A stretch of 64,000 nucleotides of DNA, from contig JAQFVV010000012.1 of NCBI GenBank assembly GCA_028023455.1, positions 7,040,499-7,104,498 on the forward strand, in the 5' to 3' direction. The stretch is from Epiperipatus broadwayi. Taxonomy: Eukaryota > Onychophora > Udeonychophora > Euonychophora > Peripatidae. Shown here piece after piece: positions 13,790 through 24,580 of this stretch (position 1 is its first letter; every line of letters starts with the position of its first letter). The position numbers and the translations under genes were made by a program. The notes beneath the pieces are model-generated. The model did no database searches. It had not been told where the DNA came from and was given only the letters and a program-made list of their open reading frames with translations.

Positions 13790-14400
13790 TAATAGATGCC
13801 AGATAATAGTGCTCAATAAATATCTATAAGTGTTGTTCTATTCAATATCCCCTGACTAGTACCTAGTTTATACCATTAAGCATCACATGATCACATTTCC
13901 TATACTGGCATCCATTGATTACTCTGTTTAGCACAGGTGGCAATACTGTATGGAGAGTTTTGCTCTGTTTACCTAGTTTATAGTTTTCATCAGTGAAGAG
14001 CTTTGGATCTTAAAATACAATGCATCTAGACCTTTAGAATCTAATGCACCCTACTTCTAGCTGGCAACTTTTACTTTTGTTTTACTATCAAGCTATAAGT
14101 CCAAACTGGAAAAACAAATAAATGTTTTAAATCTTAAGACAACTTGCTTGTATAATAATAAATAGCTCTACAACCTGTTCCTTATCTACATATTATGATG
14201 TCCTAAGTGGCCAGTATTGGTATAAAGCCAAAAGCAAAAGATGACTATTAGAAAAAAGATGTATTAAATCTTAAAGGTTCAGGCCTTATTTCAAGATCCA
14301 ATGCTCCTCATTGGTGAAAGTCATAAACTAAAAACTAGTTAGGAAATATTGAATAGAATAGTACTGAATAGGCACTTCTATTAGTCATTAAATCTTATAT
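13790..14400. repeat. foldback repeat family F1, ~600-bp copy
   Basis: Segments at the left end reappear as reverse complements at the right end. Examples are TTCAATATCCCCTGACTAGT (13841-13860) against ACTAGTTAGGAAATATTGAA (14334-14353), and TTCATCAGTGAAGAGC (13988-14003) against its inverted form near 14310-14325. The module TGGCATCCATTGATTACTCT is shared with the copies at 18576, 24581 and 47991. No ORF is present. It is probably a non-autonomous element of foldback or MITE type. Confidence 0.65.
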
Positions 14401-15055
14401 TATATGGCATAACTATAGTAAGAGTATGTTGCTGAACAGCAATTTGTAAGATCATGTGATAGTCACATGATATTTTTGAAACCCTATATACAATTAAATT
14501 GGCTAAAGTAGTTGTATCTCTGTAATGTAAACAACCAAATATGAAAACTTAATCATTTAATTGCTATTCGCTTCTTAATATATTATGTTAACTAAATTCT
14601 ACATTTAATGCTAAATTATAAAATTACAATGAAAAAAAAAAGTATAATAGTTTCTAATACTTTTATAACTCTATATTGAACTATGAACTTCTTTGTATAA
14701 TTTGTTTAAAGCTTTTAACAGCAATGATAAAAAGTAAAATATAAATATCTGATCCAAAATTTTATATAAAATACTTTAACTAAATGAAAAAAAAAGGTCA
14801 CTAAAGTAACAAATCATTATTGATAAATTTATTGTTTTTCTTTTTTACATGATAATACAGTATTGGGTAGATTAAAAAGAATCGTAATCAAAACACTTCT
14901 TTTTTTATGCAAAAATGTTTGGCAATGACAGATGATATTATGTTGTTTTATCTAATTCAGCAAATAACATAATTTTAATATTTCTGCCATTCACTTTCAT
15001 AAAATTCTATATCTCATTTTAACTTTTGACATCTCATATATTATTCCACATTCAC
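14401..15055. other. no gene seen
   Basis: A/T-rich. A short inverted motif, GATCATGTGATAGTCACATGA, overlaps the left edge at about 14452. Confidence 0.5.
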
Positions 15056-15270
15056 AATACAATGTAGTACAGAGAGCGTACCAATAGCTCAAACAAGCTC
15101 TTGATAAGTGTGGTATGAGAAAATATTTAAAATCTCTATCTGAAACCTTCCCATCTCCATACCGCACTTATCAATTTAAGAGCTTGTTTGAGCTATTGGT
15201 ACGCTCTCTGTATTACATTTTTGTAAATACAAGCTTATAAAAGTAATGTCGCGTTAAATACAATGTAGTA
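15056..15270. repeat. hairpin-forming element with 14-bp flanking direct repeats
   Basis: The left arm at 15070-15117 (GAGAGCGTACCAATAGCTCA and onward) is inverted at 15158-15211. The arms match closely except for a 6-base insertion; the loop is about 40 nt. The exact 14-mer AATACAATGTAGTA lies at 15056-15069 and again at 15257-15270, which looks like a target-site duplication of an insertion. The related AATGTAATACAGAGAGCG is part of the inverted arm, so internal repetition is an alternative explanation. Confidence 0.65.
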
Positions 15271-15390
15271 TTATATTTCACTTTGGAAATATTTATAATG
15301 AATTTTTCTCTAAAATGTTTTAATCACTATTATCCCTTTCTTTCTTTTTTTAATACGGAAGTTCAATAAGAAACTCTTTTTTTACTTACT

Positions 15391-16265
15391 TTACAATCGT
15401 TTTCATTACACTACTTCATCACTATGAGAACTTGTTGGGGCATAAACCTGAATTATCTGCATTTGGCATCTGCTATTAAGTTGTATAACTAATCTTGCCA
15501 CTCTGTCCGATACACCATCAATCTCCACAATATTGTTCTTCCACTTTTTTATTTATAATGAATCCTACTCCACTTGTATTTCCAATATGTGTAACTTTAT
15601 AATAGAGTATATGTCGACTTTTTAAATTAATTGTTTCTTCTCCTTTTCTTCTAACTTCACAAAGTTCAATAATGTCCCATTTAATATAAGACAGTTCTTC
15701 TTCTAATTCTTGCAATCTTCCTTCACTTGAAAGTGATATGCAGTTGTAAGTACCTAAATAAAAAGTCGTCATCAAATGGCAGCCTGGGTCCACAATCAGG
15801 GGATTCTTAGCACCCTCCGCCTTCGGCCACCAACCGCTGCCTTGGTTGGTGACTTTACAGCCTCCTGGGAATAAGGGCCATGCCTTATTTTTGTCTGTCA
15901 TAATTGTATATATGTATTGGAAAAATATTTATCATTTACACAAACATTCATTCTGCCTTATCAGGCACTGAGAAGAAAGACCACGGTGTTTCTTGATCTT
16001 AAACTCAGAGGTAAAAAGCCAATAAACTCACCACGTTGGCTAATGCATGTTGGTGAGCAGCCCATCCATGTTTGTATACTATATGAATAATCACATAGTA
16101 ATAACAGCTGCAATGACAAGAACGTATGGAGTGGACATTAGGAATTTGCCCTGCTCGGTTCCTTTAAGGCCTCCAAGAGGAATCAAAGGGTCTCCTTTCA
16201 GTTAATAGCAAACTCTAAATTTAATTTGAGCTGCATAAATTTCAATCTCTCTTTTACCCATGTTT
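15391..16265 (-). pseudogene. RTE-type LINE, 5' end with endonuclease N-terminus
   Basis: On the minus strand a 127-codon ORF (15518-15901) is followed after a frameshift by more of the same protein down to about 15405. It encodes the start of an endonuclease/exonuclease/phosphatase (APE-type) domain: TFYLGTYNCISLSS, then LCEVRRKGEETI with the catalytic-type Glu, and GVGFIINKKVEEQ. After a reading-frame shift near 15525 it continues EIDGVSDRVARLVIQLNS and IIQVYAPTSSHSDE. These motifs are typical of RTE-family LINEs, whose endonuclease nicks target DNA for priming. About 360 bp upstream (15902-16265) is non-coding and less A/T-rich, and is probably the 5' UTR. The reverse transcriptase part is absent here, so the copy is 3'-truncated. 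Confidence 0.85.
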
Positions 16266-16553
16266 AGGTCAGCCAACATATAAAAATATTTATGAAAACA
16301 ATAACAATAACAACAATGAACTAAAGATATGGCACAAATTCTTCCCTTCTCCCTATTAAATTAATATTTTTTTCTTGATTTTTTTAAAATAAACAAAAAA
16401 AACACGATAATTAGCAAGATAAAATTTACCAATAGTAATTTTATATTTAAATACAAAAAATAGATCAGTTTCTGTGATTATTTTACTTTTAAATTTGAAA
16501 GCAATCTTAGAAAGTTGATTACTATCTTTAACATGATTAAAAATAACTGTTAC

Positions 16554-16960
16554 TAAATATGTAATTATAATTTGTCAAAAATGTAAAAAATTAAGAAAAA
16601 AGGGGAGTGTAAATAATACTTTAATATAATTTTGTCCAAATGAAATACACTTCTGATTGACAAAGATAGTTATACTGTAAAATAAAAATTACAACAGAAT
16701 GAGATATATCATTTCATTAATTTTCTCAAAATATATATTTTGTTGGAGAGCATTATAATCGTTTAATGCTCTCCAACAAAATATATATTTTGAGAAAATT
16801 AATGAAATGATATATCTCAATCTGTTGTAATTTTTATTCGTATAACTATCTTTGTCAATCAGAAGTGTATTTCATTTGGACAAAATTATATTAAAGTATT
16901 ATTTACACTCCCATTTTTCTTAATATTTTACATTTTTGACAAATTATAATTACATATTTA
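16554..16960. repeat. 407-bp near-perfect palindrome
   Basis: Arms at 16554-16754 and 16765-16960 are reverse complements around a 10-nt loop (ATAATCGTTT). The stem tip is TGTTGGAGAGCATT/AATGCTCTCCAACA. The only sizeable difference is a 5-nt indel (near 16678-16683 on the left arm), plus a few substitutions. It ends in TA-rich DNA on both sides. No ORF and no homology to the LINEs here were seen. A MITE, or an inverted duplication left by replication slippage, would both fit. The high arm identity implies a recent origin or ongoing arm homogenisation. Confidence 0.9.
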
Positions 16961-18398
16961 ATCCTTATCATGAAAGCTAATCTAATCAAATTGAAGCTTA
17001 GAGGATATTTTTCATTAGCAAAAAATTTAAAGAAAAATATTTTTTAGCCTAAAATATTATGGAAAATAACTTAAAACATTTAAATTAAAAAAACAAACAA
17101 TGGATTTATATAAAGAAGTAAAAAAAAACGAAAGCATATCCTTCTGCATTAGCTAGAATAACATTAAAAAATTTCTTATTTCCCATCTCAAAATTTAAAT
17201 CCTTTTTTAAAAAATACAATATAACTATAAAAACAACATATATTTTATATTTAAAAACTTCTGTTAAAATAATTAAAATAACCTTAAAATAAAAAAGAAT
17301 ATTTTTAGAAATATTTTTTCTTTGCAAATTTGCCATTATTTTCTCTGCAGTTTAGAGCTTTTTTATTTATTGATAGTTCTGACATCTAGGGGAGATAAGT
17401 GGAAACTCAAATAAATTCAGTATTGTTCTATCAGATTTGTTCAACATAAAGTTATAATGCAAATTTTAATATTTAATTCATTCAAATGCCATCATAAATT
17501 AATTTAGAGTATATAATGTGAATGAAAGTAGTATTTGTCAAGGAGGTTGATATTCACATGGAAAGGACTCATCTTTCTTTGAATATATTTTTTTAAGCAT
17601 TGATATCTATGCATAGGTATAGCATTAACTTTTTGATAATTAAAATATGTTAACACATTCATGTACTATAATGAGTAATAAGCAAGCAATTTCCACACAA
17701 GTATGTAGATAATAATTATGGCAACAAAATTAAGTATAAAAACAATATATGATATAAATTTCTGTTTTCTTTACTTATAATAAGTAATGTAATAATAGTC
17801 ATACTTTTAAATGACACATTTTTTGTGGGCTTGCATATTGTAAAATAATTTTATTTCATAAGATTCCTGCCTATAAACTTTCCAACTTATGTTATTTTAT
17901 AATTACTTAAACATAGCCATTTAAAAATGTATTTAATGAAGACATAATCAATTAGGATCATCTACATTTTTAATATAATTTATATTAAAGATTGCCAAGT
18001 TGGTTTTTAACATTATACACACTAAATTATAATTATATATATGTTGTATGTGCATAGATAATCAGTCTTTAATAGAATTCCATCAAATCAGTTAGTTATT
18101 TTTTGTGTATCTTATAATCTCCTGCAATATCAAAATAAGATATTACTGATTATATCCTTAATGTTCATGTGAACCAAAAACAGTTTGTGTTTCAGAAAGT
18201 GGATTTAAGATTATTCAGTAGATTCTGATGAGAAGCTTTATGTTGTTATTCTCTTTAAATTTAATCCTCATGACTTTATAGGGAATAAACAGATTTTTCT
18301 TATTGATTTCAGAACAAAAAGGATCCTTTTCTATATAGGTTATATTATACAACTATTCTAATTACAAAGAAATCAAGTCATATGTCACATGACCTAAT
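16961..18398. other. no gene seen
   Basis: A/T-rich DNA. The 76-codon minus-strand ORF at 17106-17336 is phenylalanine/isoleucine-rich low complexity and is not credited. Confidence 0.5.
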
Positions 18399-18502
18399 TT
18401 AACAAGCTTGTATTACAAATATTCAAATATCCTAGCACCTCACTGAGGAAGCCAGTAGCAGAAACCGGTCTGAGGTTGGGGATATTCTGCAAAGCTTGTT
18501 AA
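18399..18502 (+). ncRNA. hammerhead-ribozyme-like motif
   Basis: The plus strand fits a type I hammerhead layout. Stem I: ACCTCA (18437-18442) pairs with TGAGGT (18471-18476). It extends outward with AATATCC/GGATATT (18426-18432, 18480-18486) and TTAACAAGCTT/AAGCTTGTTAA (18399-18409, 18492-18502). Core box CTGAGGA is at 18443-18449 and matches CUGANGA. Stem II is GC/GC around CAGTA (18451-18459). Box GAAA is at 18461-18464. Stem III A-C-C/G-G-U has no loop, and the predicted cleavage is after GUC (C at 18470). Weak points are an A·A mismatch at the base of stem II, only two G-C pairs in stem II, and the very short stem III. PLE-encoded hammerheads are known to have very short stem III. Activity is not demonstrated. 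Confidence 0.5.
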
Positions 18503-18575
18503 GAGCTTATTTGTGAGCTCTATATATAACTATTCTAATAAATATATGCATGATATGAGGCACAAAATGTGATTA

Positions 18576-18680
18576 AGAATTATATGGGGATATTGGATGG
18601 CACTAGATGGGGATTTTATGCACAAGTCCTCTGGCATTCATTGATTACTCTGGCTTGCAATGAGTAGCAATATGTATATG
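18576..18680 (-). repeat. single arm of foldback family F1
   Basis: Contains GGGGATATTGGATGG, CACTAGATGGGGATTTTATG, and CTGGCATTCATTGATTACTC, matching in inverse orientation the central loop and one arm of the copy at 47991-48215. Confidence 0.6.
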
Positions 18681-19496
18681 TTTTAATTAGAATGTATTAT
18701 TTTTTAATGCAAAGGTTGCCATAAAATTAAGATTGCTTTTAATTTATGAGAATTGTTTAACAATGTTCAGGATGAGTTGTGCAAGTCTATTTGTTTGTTT
18801 TTGAAGTATATGACAACTGTGTGGAATATTGGACATCTAATGAGAATTTTATTAACATTGTTTGATGTGTGAGTGTCTTTTGTGTGGATATAAATATTTA
18901 ATTAACTTAATGATCAATTACTTCATCAATTTACATTTCTTTCATCTTCATAATGTGCAAAATACTCTGGATTAATTTAAATAGCTCACTGAATTGTTTA
19001 CTAAAGAGTGTCTTCGGAGAGGAATTGTCTTGAAGATTAATATATTGTAATGGTCAAATCTGTACATTCACGCAACAAAATCCAGAGTTTTAGTAAATCA
19101 TCCCAAGGCTGACCAGCATAGAGCGGTATGAACCACACTGTCTGATATAGCCCCAATTCCTTTACTAATGCTCAACCCACCTTGCAGATGACACATATGA
19201 GGCCACAGCAGCATTCTCTTTCATCACATGCCAGCAGTAGAACATCAGTAAAGCACAAGACTATGGAAATTTGACATTCTAACTAATATAGCTATATAGA
19301 GGATGGATGTGGCAGAACAGAATTATAAAATATGGATTGTGATTCTTAACTAATGATTAACTAATCAATAATGACTTACCAATGAGCAACATTGAGACAT
19401 GAAACAAAAGTTAAATTTAAAATTAATTTAATGAAAACCAAATAATAAAATTAATAAATGAAAATAATGATTATAATGCAGCTATATAGGTTGTCT
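18681..19496. other. no assigned gene; one less A/T-rich patch
   Basis: The patch at 19080-19260 is less A/T-rich. It carries frames of about 40 codons on both strands that I cannot identify. The remainder is A/T-rich. Confidence 0.4.
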
Positions 19497-19799
19497 CACT
19501 CGCAGGTGACTAAGGGATACAATTTAACATTTGAGTTTTGGGTTCACATGCAAGTGATGATTGAGGTTATAATCATTTATGGTTTATATGTAGCCTTATT
19601 TTACATATATATATAGGATATCTTAAATCACTCACAGGTGATATTAATTAGTCTGGTTACAAATTAGTTACATTCAGCTTTAGTTTACATATACATATAT
19701 GTGACAATTTAAATCACTCGCAGGTGACATTAATTATTCCGGTTACAAATTAGTTAAATTTACTTTAAGGGTCATAGATATATATCACTCACAGGTGAT
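19497..19799. repeat. irregular repeats of a CACTCRCAGGTGAY motif
   Basis: The 14-mer CACTCRCAGGTGAY occurs at 19497-19510, 19629-19642, 19715-19728 and 19786-19799, with a diverged copy at 19545-19558. Two of the units are followed by a shared spacer containing GGTTACAAATTAGTTA (19654-19669 and 19740-19755), giving an 86-bp period there. Each motif contains the E-box CAGGTG and a partial TCAC/GTGA dyad. This could be a decayed tandem repeat or a cluster of E-box protein sites; no promoter or gene is visible next to it. Confidence 0.6.
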
Positions 19800-21503
19800 G
19801 ATGAAATTATATGTTTAAGTTACAGTTTCATGAGCTTTAATATTACTTTACAGATTGCGTTTAATTTGCTCATGACTATCTATGCCTAGTTTATGCTATA
19901 TAACAGGATCTAGATCTGCTTTAGAGCTAGCAGAAGTGATTATAAACATTTATAAAGAATATCACATTTTATTAAGCATAATACTTAATATTCTCTATAT
20001 AGCTTATATGCCTATGAAATTAGATTCGAATTCAGATCAAAGCTGAAAAATACAATTATTATGGTGGGATGAACTGATGATTGGCAGTCAGACTTCAGAT
20101 ACCAAGGTGTATAGAAAATATAAGATCTGAGTCCCTGGGTTTCAAATGTGCCTTTTCAGGGGATTTATACCAAGTAATGGTTCTCTTTTCACCATACTCA
20201 TTGCTGTAGAAATAAGAGACCTTTTAGTCTGGCGATCGAACAACTAATTAAACTATGAGAGTCTCATGCTCCATTTCTGAGGATGCAGAATGGTGTGGGG
20301 GTAGCCAACCACCATCTTGGAAGAGATATTTGTCCAAACTAAGAGATAATGGTGTAGCCCTTACACATACGCCCATTAAAGAAATATACACAGCAAAATA
20401 TATATATACGCCATAGCATTTCTTAAAGACACATTCGCACTGCTGACTACATTATTATATAATAGAAATTAGGGCACTAAACAAGTTTCCTTCATGAAAC
20501 TACCGTATATCAGTTCATTACATAGCATCTATAATTATGCTATTAAGGAAAGCTTGTGAATCTAATTTGTAAAGCAATCTATATAGGAATTTATAATTCT
20601 AGGGAGGAGTACAGCATATTTTGGAGAATTATGATATAAAGTTATAGCTTTATGCTGTATTTTGTCACTCCGGCTAAATATTAGTTAATTATCTCTAAAG
20701 CAAATCTATCTTAAAATAGCTGTTAGCTTTTAATTACCTCTTAAATAAGACATTTTATCCCTTTCAGAATGAAGTTTCTTTTGCGCGCTAATATACACGT
20801 GATATTACATATATGTATGAGATATAATTGCTCCCCACTAAGCATTTTACTAAGAGTAAAACTCCATTTTGAAGAAATGTAGCATAAACGAATACATAAT
20901 TGAAAAATAATAAAATTTGGCATAGATTTAACTAAAAAATGGAATTTAAAGAGGAGATTTCACGCAAGTGAAATCTGAAGTTTGGCTTTGTTTTAGCCTA
21001 GTTTAAAAAGGAAATTGAAACGCAATTAGTTTACATCTGATCGACTCAGTTCAATACAAATTTAAGTTGTGTATGAGAATTAATAAAGGCAAATACTATC
21101 ATTACATTAAAATATGTAAAAGCAAATATCATTAAGTTAAAATATATAAAATAACTTTGAAACTTAATTATCATTTTAGAATAAAGCATTTAGAATCATA
21201 CGTAACAAAAGTTATGGCAAATAATTTAAAATCAATTGATTTACGCAAGTTAAAACTAAATAACGTTTAATCTCTCAGAATAAGGTAAATACGATGAACT
21301 AAATCAATCAGAGATAAATCAGCAAAGCAACAAATAAATCAGTAAATAAAATCAGTTATCAAATCAGGCAAGATTTTAGGATTAAAATAAAGAAAACAAA
21401 ATTACATTTTAGTAGGGAGTTTAAAGTACATTATTATTATGGCCATAGATTTTAGATTAAGCTATGTTTTAAGAATTAATGCATTTTGGTTGAAGAATTA
21501 GTT
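19800..21503. other. no assigned gene
   Basis: A less A/T-rich patch at 20130-20345 has no clear frame. Part of it (GATGCAGAATGGTGTGGGGG, about 20282) is weakly similar to the inverse of 8701-8770, perhaps an old dispersed repeat. Confidence 0.4.
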
Positions 21504-21790
21504 TTACATGGAGGTTATTACCGGGCTCTCTTCTTTCTGCTGGCAACTGGTTTCATATTGAAAGGCTGGAAACAGGCATCTGCTTCTTGCAGCTTCCCTC
21601 TTACTGCTCCCCCATGGTAGAACTTCCAGGGTCGAGAAGGCACGAAATTCACCTTCTACTCAGACTCCATTATCATTAGCAATTTTAAAATATAAGTTGT
21701 CAACAAATTGACTTAAAATAATGTCCGACTGAATTTAAAATGGCTGCAGAGGCTTATATTATCAGCTTACCTCCCTCTCCTCTGTCATAG
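21504..21790 (-). other. possible small exon pair or repeat-borne ORF
   Basis: This less A/T-rich island has two overlapping minus-strand frames. One is 45 codons (21518-21655), starts KVNFVPSRPWKFYHGG and ends MKPVASRKKRAR in a basic tail. The other is 51 codons (21504-21659) and ends QQKEESPVITSM. About 110 bp upstream on the minus strand is a strong 5' splice-site match, GAG|GTAAGC (near 21767-21775), after an ATG at about 21785 (MTEERE). Joining that exon to the AG just before 21655 would keep the 45-codon frame open. Neither product is one I recognise. The alternative is a dispersed repeat: ACATGGAGGTTATT at the 3' edge recurs inside the retroposed segment at 23488. Confidence 0.35.
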
Positions 21791-22987
21791 TAAGTTTTTA
21801 GATCTGTTTTACTAATTTTCTCACGGTATTCCAAGAATCGTGGAATCCCACTGTTTTATTTCTTACAAGTTCGTTTTTACATCTGGTCACCCAGGATAAT
21901 TTATTCATATCTTATTTTACAAACTATTGTTACTTTTTAATTTTGTAATTAGGTCAAAATACAGCGAGAAAGATTTAAGTTTTATGAGATCATCTTTTTT
22001 AGAAAACAAATCTACAGATGGAAAACATTTGTTTATATATGTAACTGATCAATTAATTTAGCGATATATGCAGAATTATACAAATACTTTCAAATATTAC
22101 TTTTACAATAATTATTCTAAATAAAGAAATTTATAATGTTTTAAATCTGTTAACATTATTCTTTCCTGCATATATGTAGTCTCTTGTTACACATACAAAA
22201 CAATTTTTATTTACTACCAGAAATATATGTGTGTGTATATATGGGTTTTTACATGTACAGATACACTTTTTATACTGTAGGCTAAGATATATGCACACAT
22301 ACATGACTAATATCTTTAGGTTTAAATTTAGCCTGTTTTTAATACAATATTAACCTGATATACGAGGATTTGGTGATACATAGAAATACTACTAAAGTAT
22401 ATAGTAGGTGAAACAGTTGGATTGACAGAGCTGACTGTTTCAATATTAGGAAATTTGTTTGCAATATGTTTGTAAATGTTTTCACATAAAGAAAGTCATG
22501 AAATGGAGTGATTTTTAAAAATGATTTATTCATAAAAGTTAATAATGGGTGCAAAAAAAATCCATTCTGTCATGATTAAATGTATTTCGCTAATTAGTTA
22601 ACATTAAAAATGTGCTGAATGCTAATTTATTTCTTAACTGTAAGTTCTTTGCAAGTGATATTTTATGACATCTTGGTTGGATATACTGTTGATTCTCTCC
22701 AATTTTGGACTTTTAATAATAATGCTATCTGCTAAAGTAACTGTAAAATTACAATTTTCACTTATTCCATCTTGTTTAAGCAATATGCAATTTTTCGATC
22801 TTAATGTTCTTCAAAATAGAATAATATTTTTAGTAATTTTTCTAGATACATTTTTTTGGACATTGAACAATTTGATGTTGATGCTTTTGGAAGAAGCCAC
22901 TCAGTTGAACTTATTCACAAGAAATAGTATGAAATAAAATCACTCAGAAATACTTTAAACCAATCTACTACAAGAAGAAAATAAGAT
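21791..22987. other. no assigned gene
   Basis: A/T-rich, with a (TG)n/(TA)n tract near 22226-22240. A plus-strand 90-codon ORF at 22665-22937 is hydrophobic and leucine-rich. It resembles nothing known to me and I do not credit it as a gene. Confidence 0.4.
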
Positions 22988-23090
22988 GTCAAGCATTGGT
23001 GGTTAAGTGGTCAGCCCAGCCGCCTTACAAGCAGTTGTCCCGGGTTCATGGGTTCGCTTCCCGGCTGATGCTTTGACACATGAAAAAAAC
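22988..23090 (+). mobile_element. tRNA-derived SINE copy D, full length
   Basis: Best full-length copy: GTCAAGCATTGGTGG, then CGCCTTACAAGCAG, the T-arm segment GGGTTCGCTTCCCGG, GATGCTTTGACACATG and an A-rich tail. AATAAGAT lies immediately 5' (22980-22987) and again at 23101-23108, a possible short target duplication with about 12 nt of tail between. Confidence 0.85.
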
Positions 23091-23371
23091 AACAACTTTC
23101 GAATAAGATTATAATGTCAAAATAGATAGTGAGAACAATTATTTTATAAAAATTAAATAATGAATGATGATCAACATTGTGCATCAATAGAAAAATTAAA
23201 AGTTCCTTAAATTTTTTTAGATTTTTTGAAAGTTATTCCACTTGATGTTGCAGATGGTCATTTTGTATTTGATTCAGCTCTGAGGTTATTATGTTGAGTA
23301 CATATCATTTTTTAAAGATTATATATAAAGCTTTCTGTATTTTCATGGAAATATTGATAATTTTAACTTTT

Positions 23372-23951
23372 AAAAATGCTCTAATCATGCACTGGAGTGT
23401 CCGCTCCGCTCGAGCTATATATTAACAAAATGAAAAAAATTCGGAAGAGGGACCGAATTTGGCCCCCTCTTACATCTACAATTCTACATGGAGGTTATTG
23501 ATTTGGCCCCAAAATCTGATCCCTTTCATTCCTGAATAGAAAGCTCCTACCCTGGAAAGTGATTTGAGGCTGAATGGCATGCATCCCTTTATGATGACCC
23601 ACCTTGCTCCTCATGATTTTTGCCCAGACCCCGAGTTTTATGGAGGTAACCTCCAATATGAAGGGTCGATTTAATCATACAAAGCATGGACAAAGGATTA
23701 GATCTATCATTGACCTTTATAAGACATGCAAGCATGGTCACCTATCAACAAGATACTAATTTCCGGACTCGTTCCTTGCTGATATGCTTCATATTAGTCC
23801 TTTTGGCCGGTGTCAAGCAAGATATCAATATTGAACTTTTACCCCCCTGATTATCATGTAATATATTCTATGTTTAACTGTTATCATGTGCTGTAACCAA
23901 ATTTTTGAATAAAACATTCTATATTTTATAATAATAAAAAAATGCTCTAAT
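23372..23951 (+). mobile_element. 552-bp retroposed segment with 14-bp target-site duplication
   Basis: The segment at 23386-23937 is flanked by the exact 14-mer AAAAATGCTCTAAT (23372-23385 and 23938-23951). It ends with the polyadenylation-signal-like GAATAAAACATTC followed by ATAATAATAAAA. It is less A/T-rich than its flanks. These are marks of target-primed reverse transcription of a polyadenylated RNA. No RT or endonuclease motif is present. One plus frame is open for 82 codons (23426-23671) with a single TAG, and includes HLAPHDFCPDPEFYGGNLQY; other frames are open for about 60 codons. I do not recognise any product. It may be a processed transcript of a host gene, a LINE 3' end or a new SINE. 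A 15-nt palindrome TGGAGGTAACCTCCA lies at 23641-23655. Confidence 0.75.
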
Positions 23952-24580
23952 AAAATCACATCACTTCAAAAATTGTTTCAGCTTTCCTATTTGGAAAGAT
24001 AACACTGGTCATTTTGTGTTAAATGTTGAAGATGAGATAATCAAGTGAACTAACTTTTCAATTACAGCAAAATTTTAAAAAAGATATTAACTTTTTTTTT
24101 AAATATTAATATCATAAAAACTGATTAATAGATTATTTAAAATTTGTTTGTAAAATATTTGATGCTGTTAAAAAAATCCCATATAAACAAGGGTACAAAG
24201 TACTCAAACTTCTAAATTTAATAAAAATAAAAATAAAAACTTATTTTTTACATATTATGTCCATCAGTCATGAATGCATTATCTTATTATAAAATTATTA
24301 TATAAACTTTCAGGCCATGATCCATCAAGAATGTTGATAAACCATTAATGCATTTTATTCCACCTATTGTTTGTTATTAATATACAATAATGTTGTGATA
24401 TCTGCTATATTTTTTAACCCATACTTTCTGTATAACAAATTTTTATTTTATTGATAAGCTTTGAATACAATAGAATACATATTATTTATTAAACTGCCAT
24501 TGTACAGTGCTTTTCAGTACACACTTATGTATAATGCAGATGCATTTTATGCATATATTATACGAGTTAAAACACAGACG

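Noticed and set aside
22665-22937. 90-codon hydrophobic plus-strand ORF
   Set aside because: Could be a membrane peptide by composition, but Leu/Ile-rich ORFs arise easily in such A/T-rich DNA; no homologue recognised.
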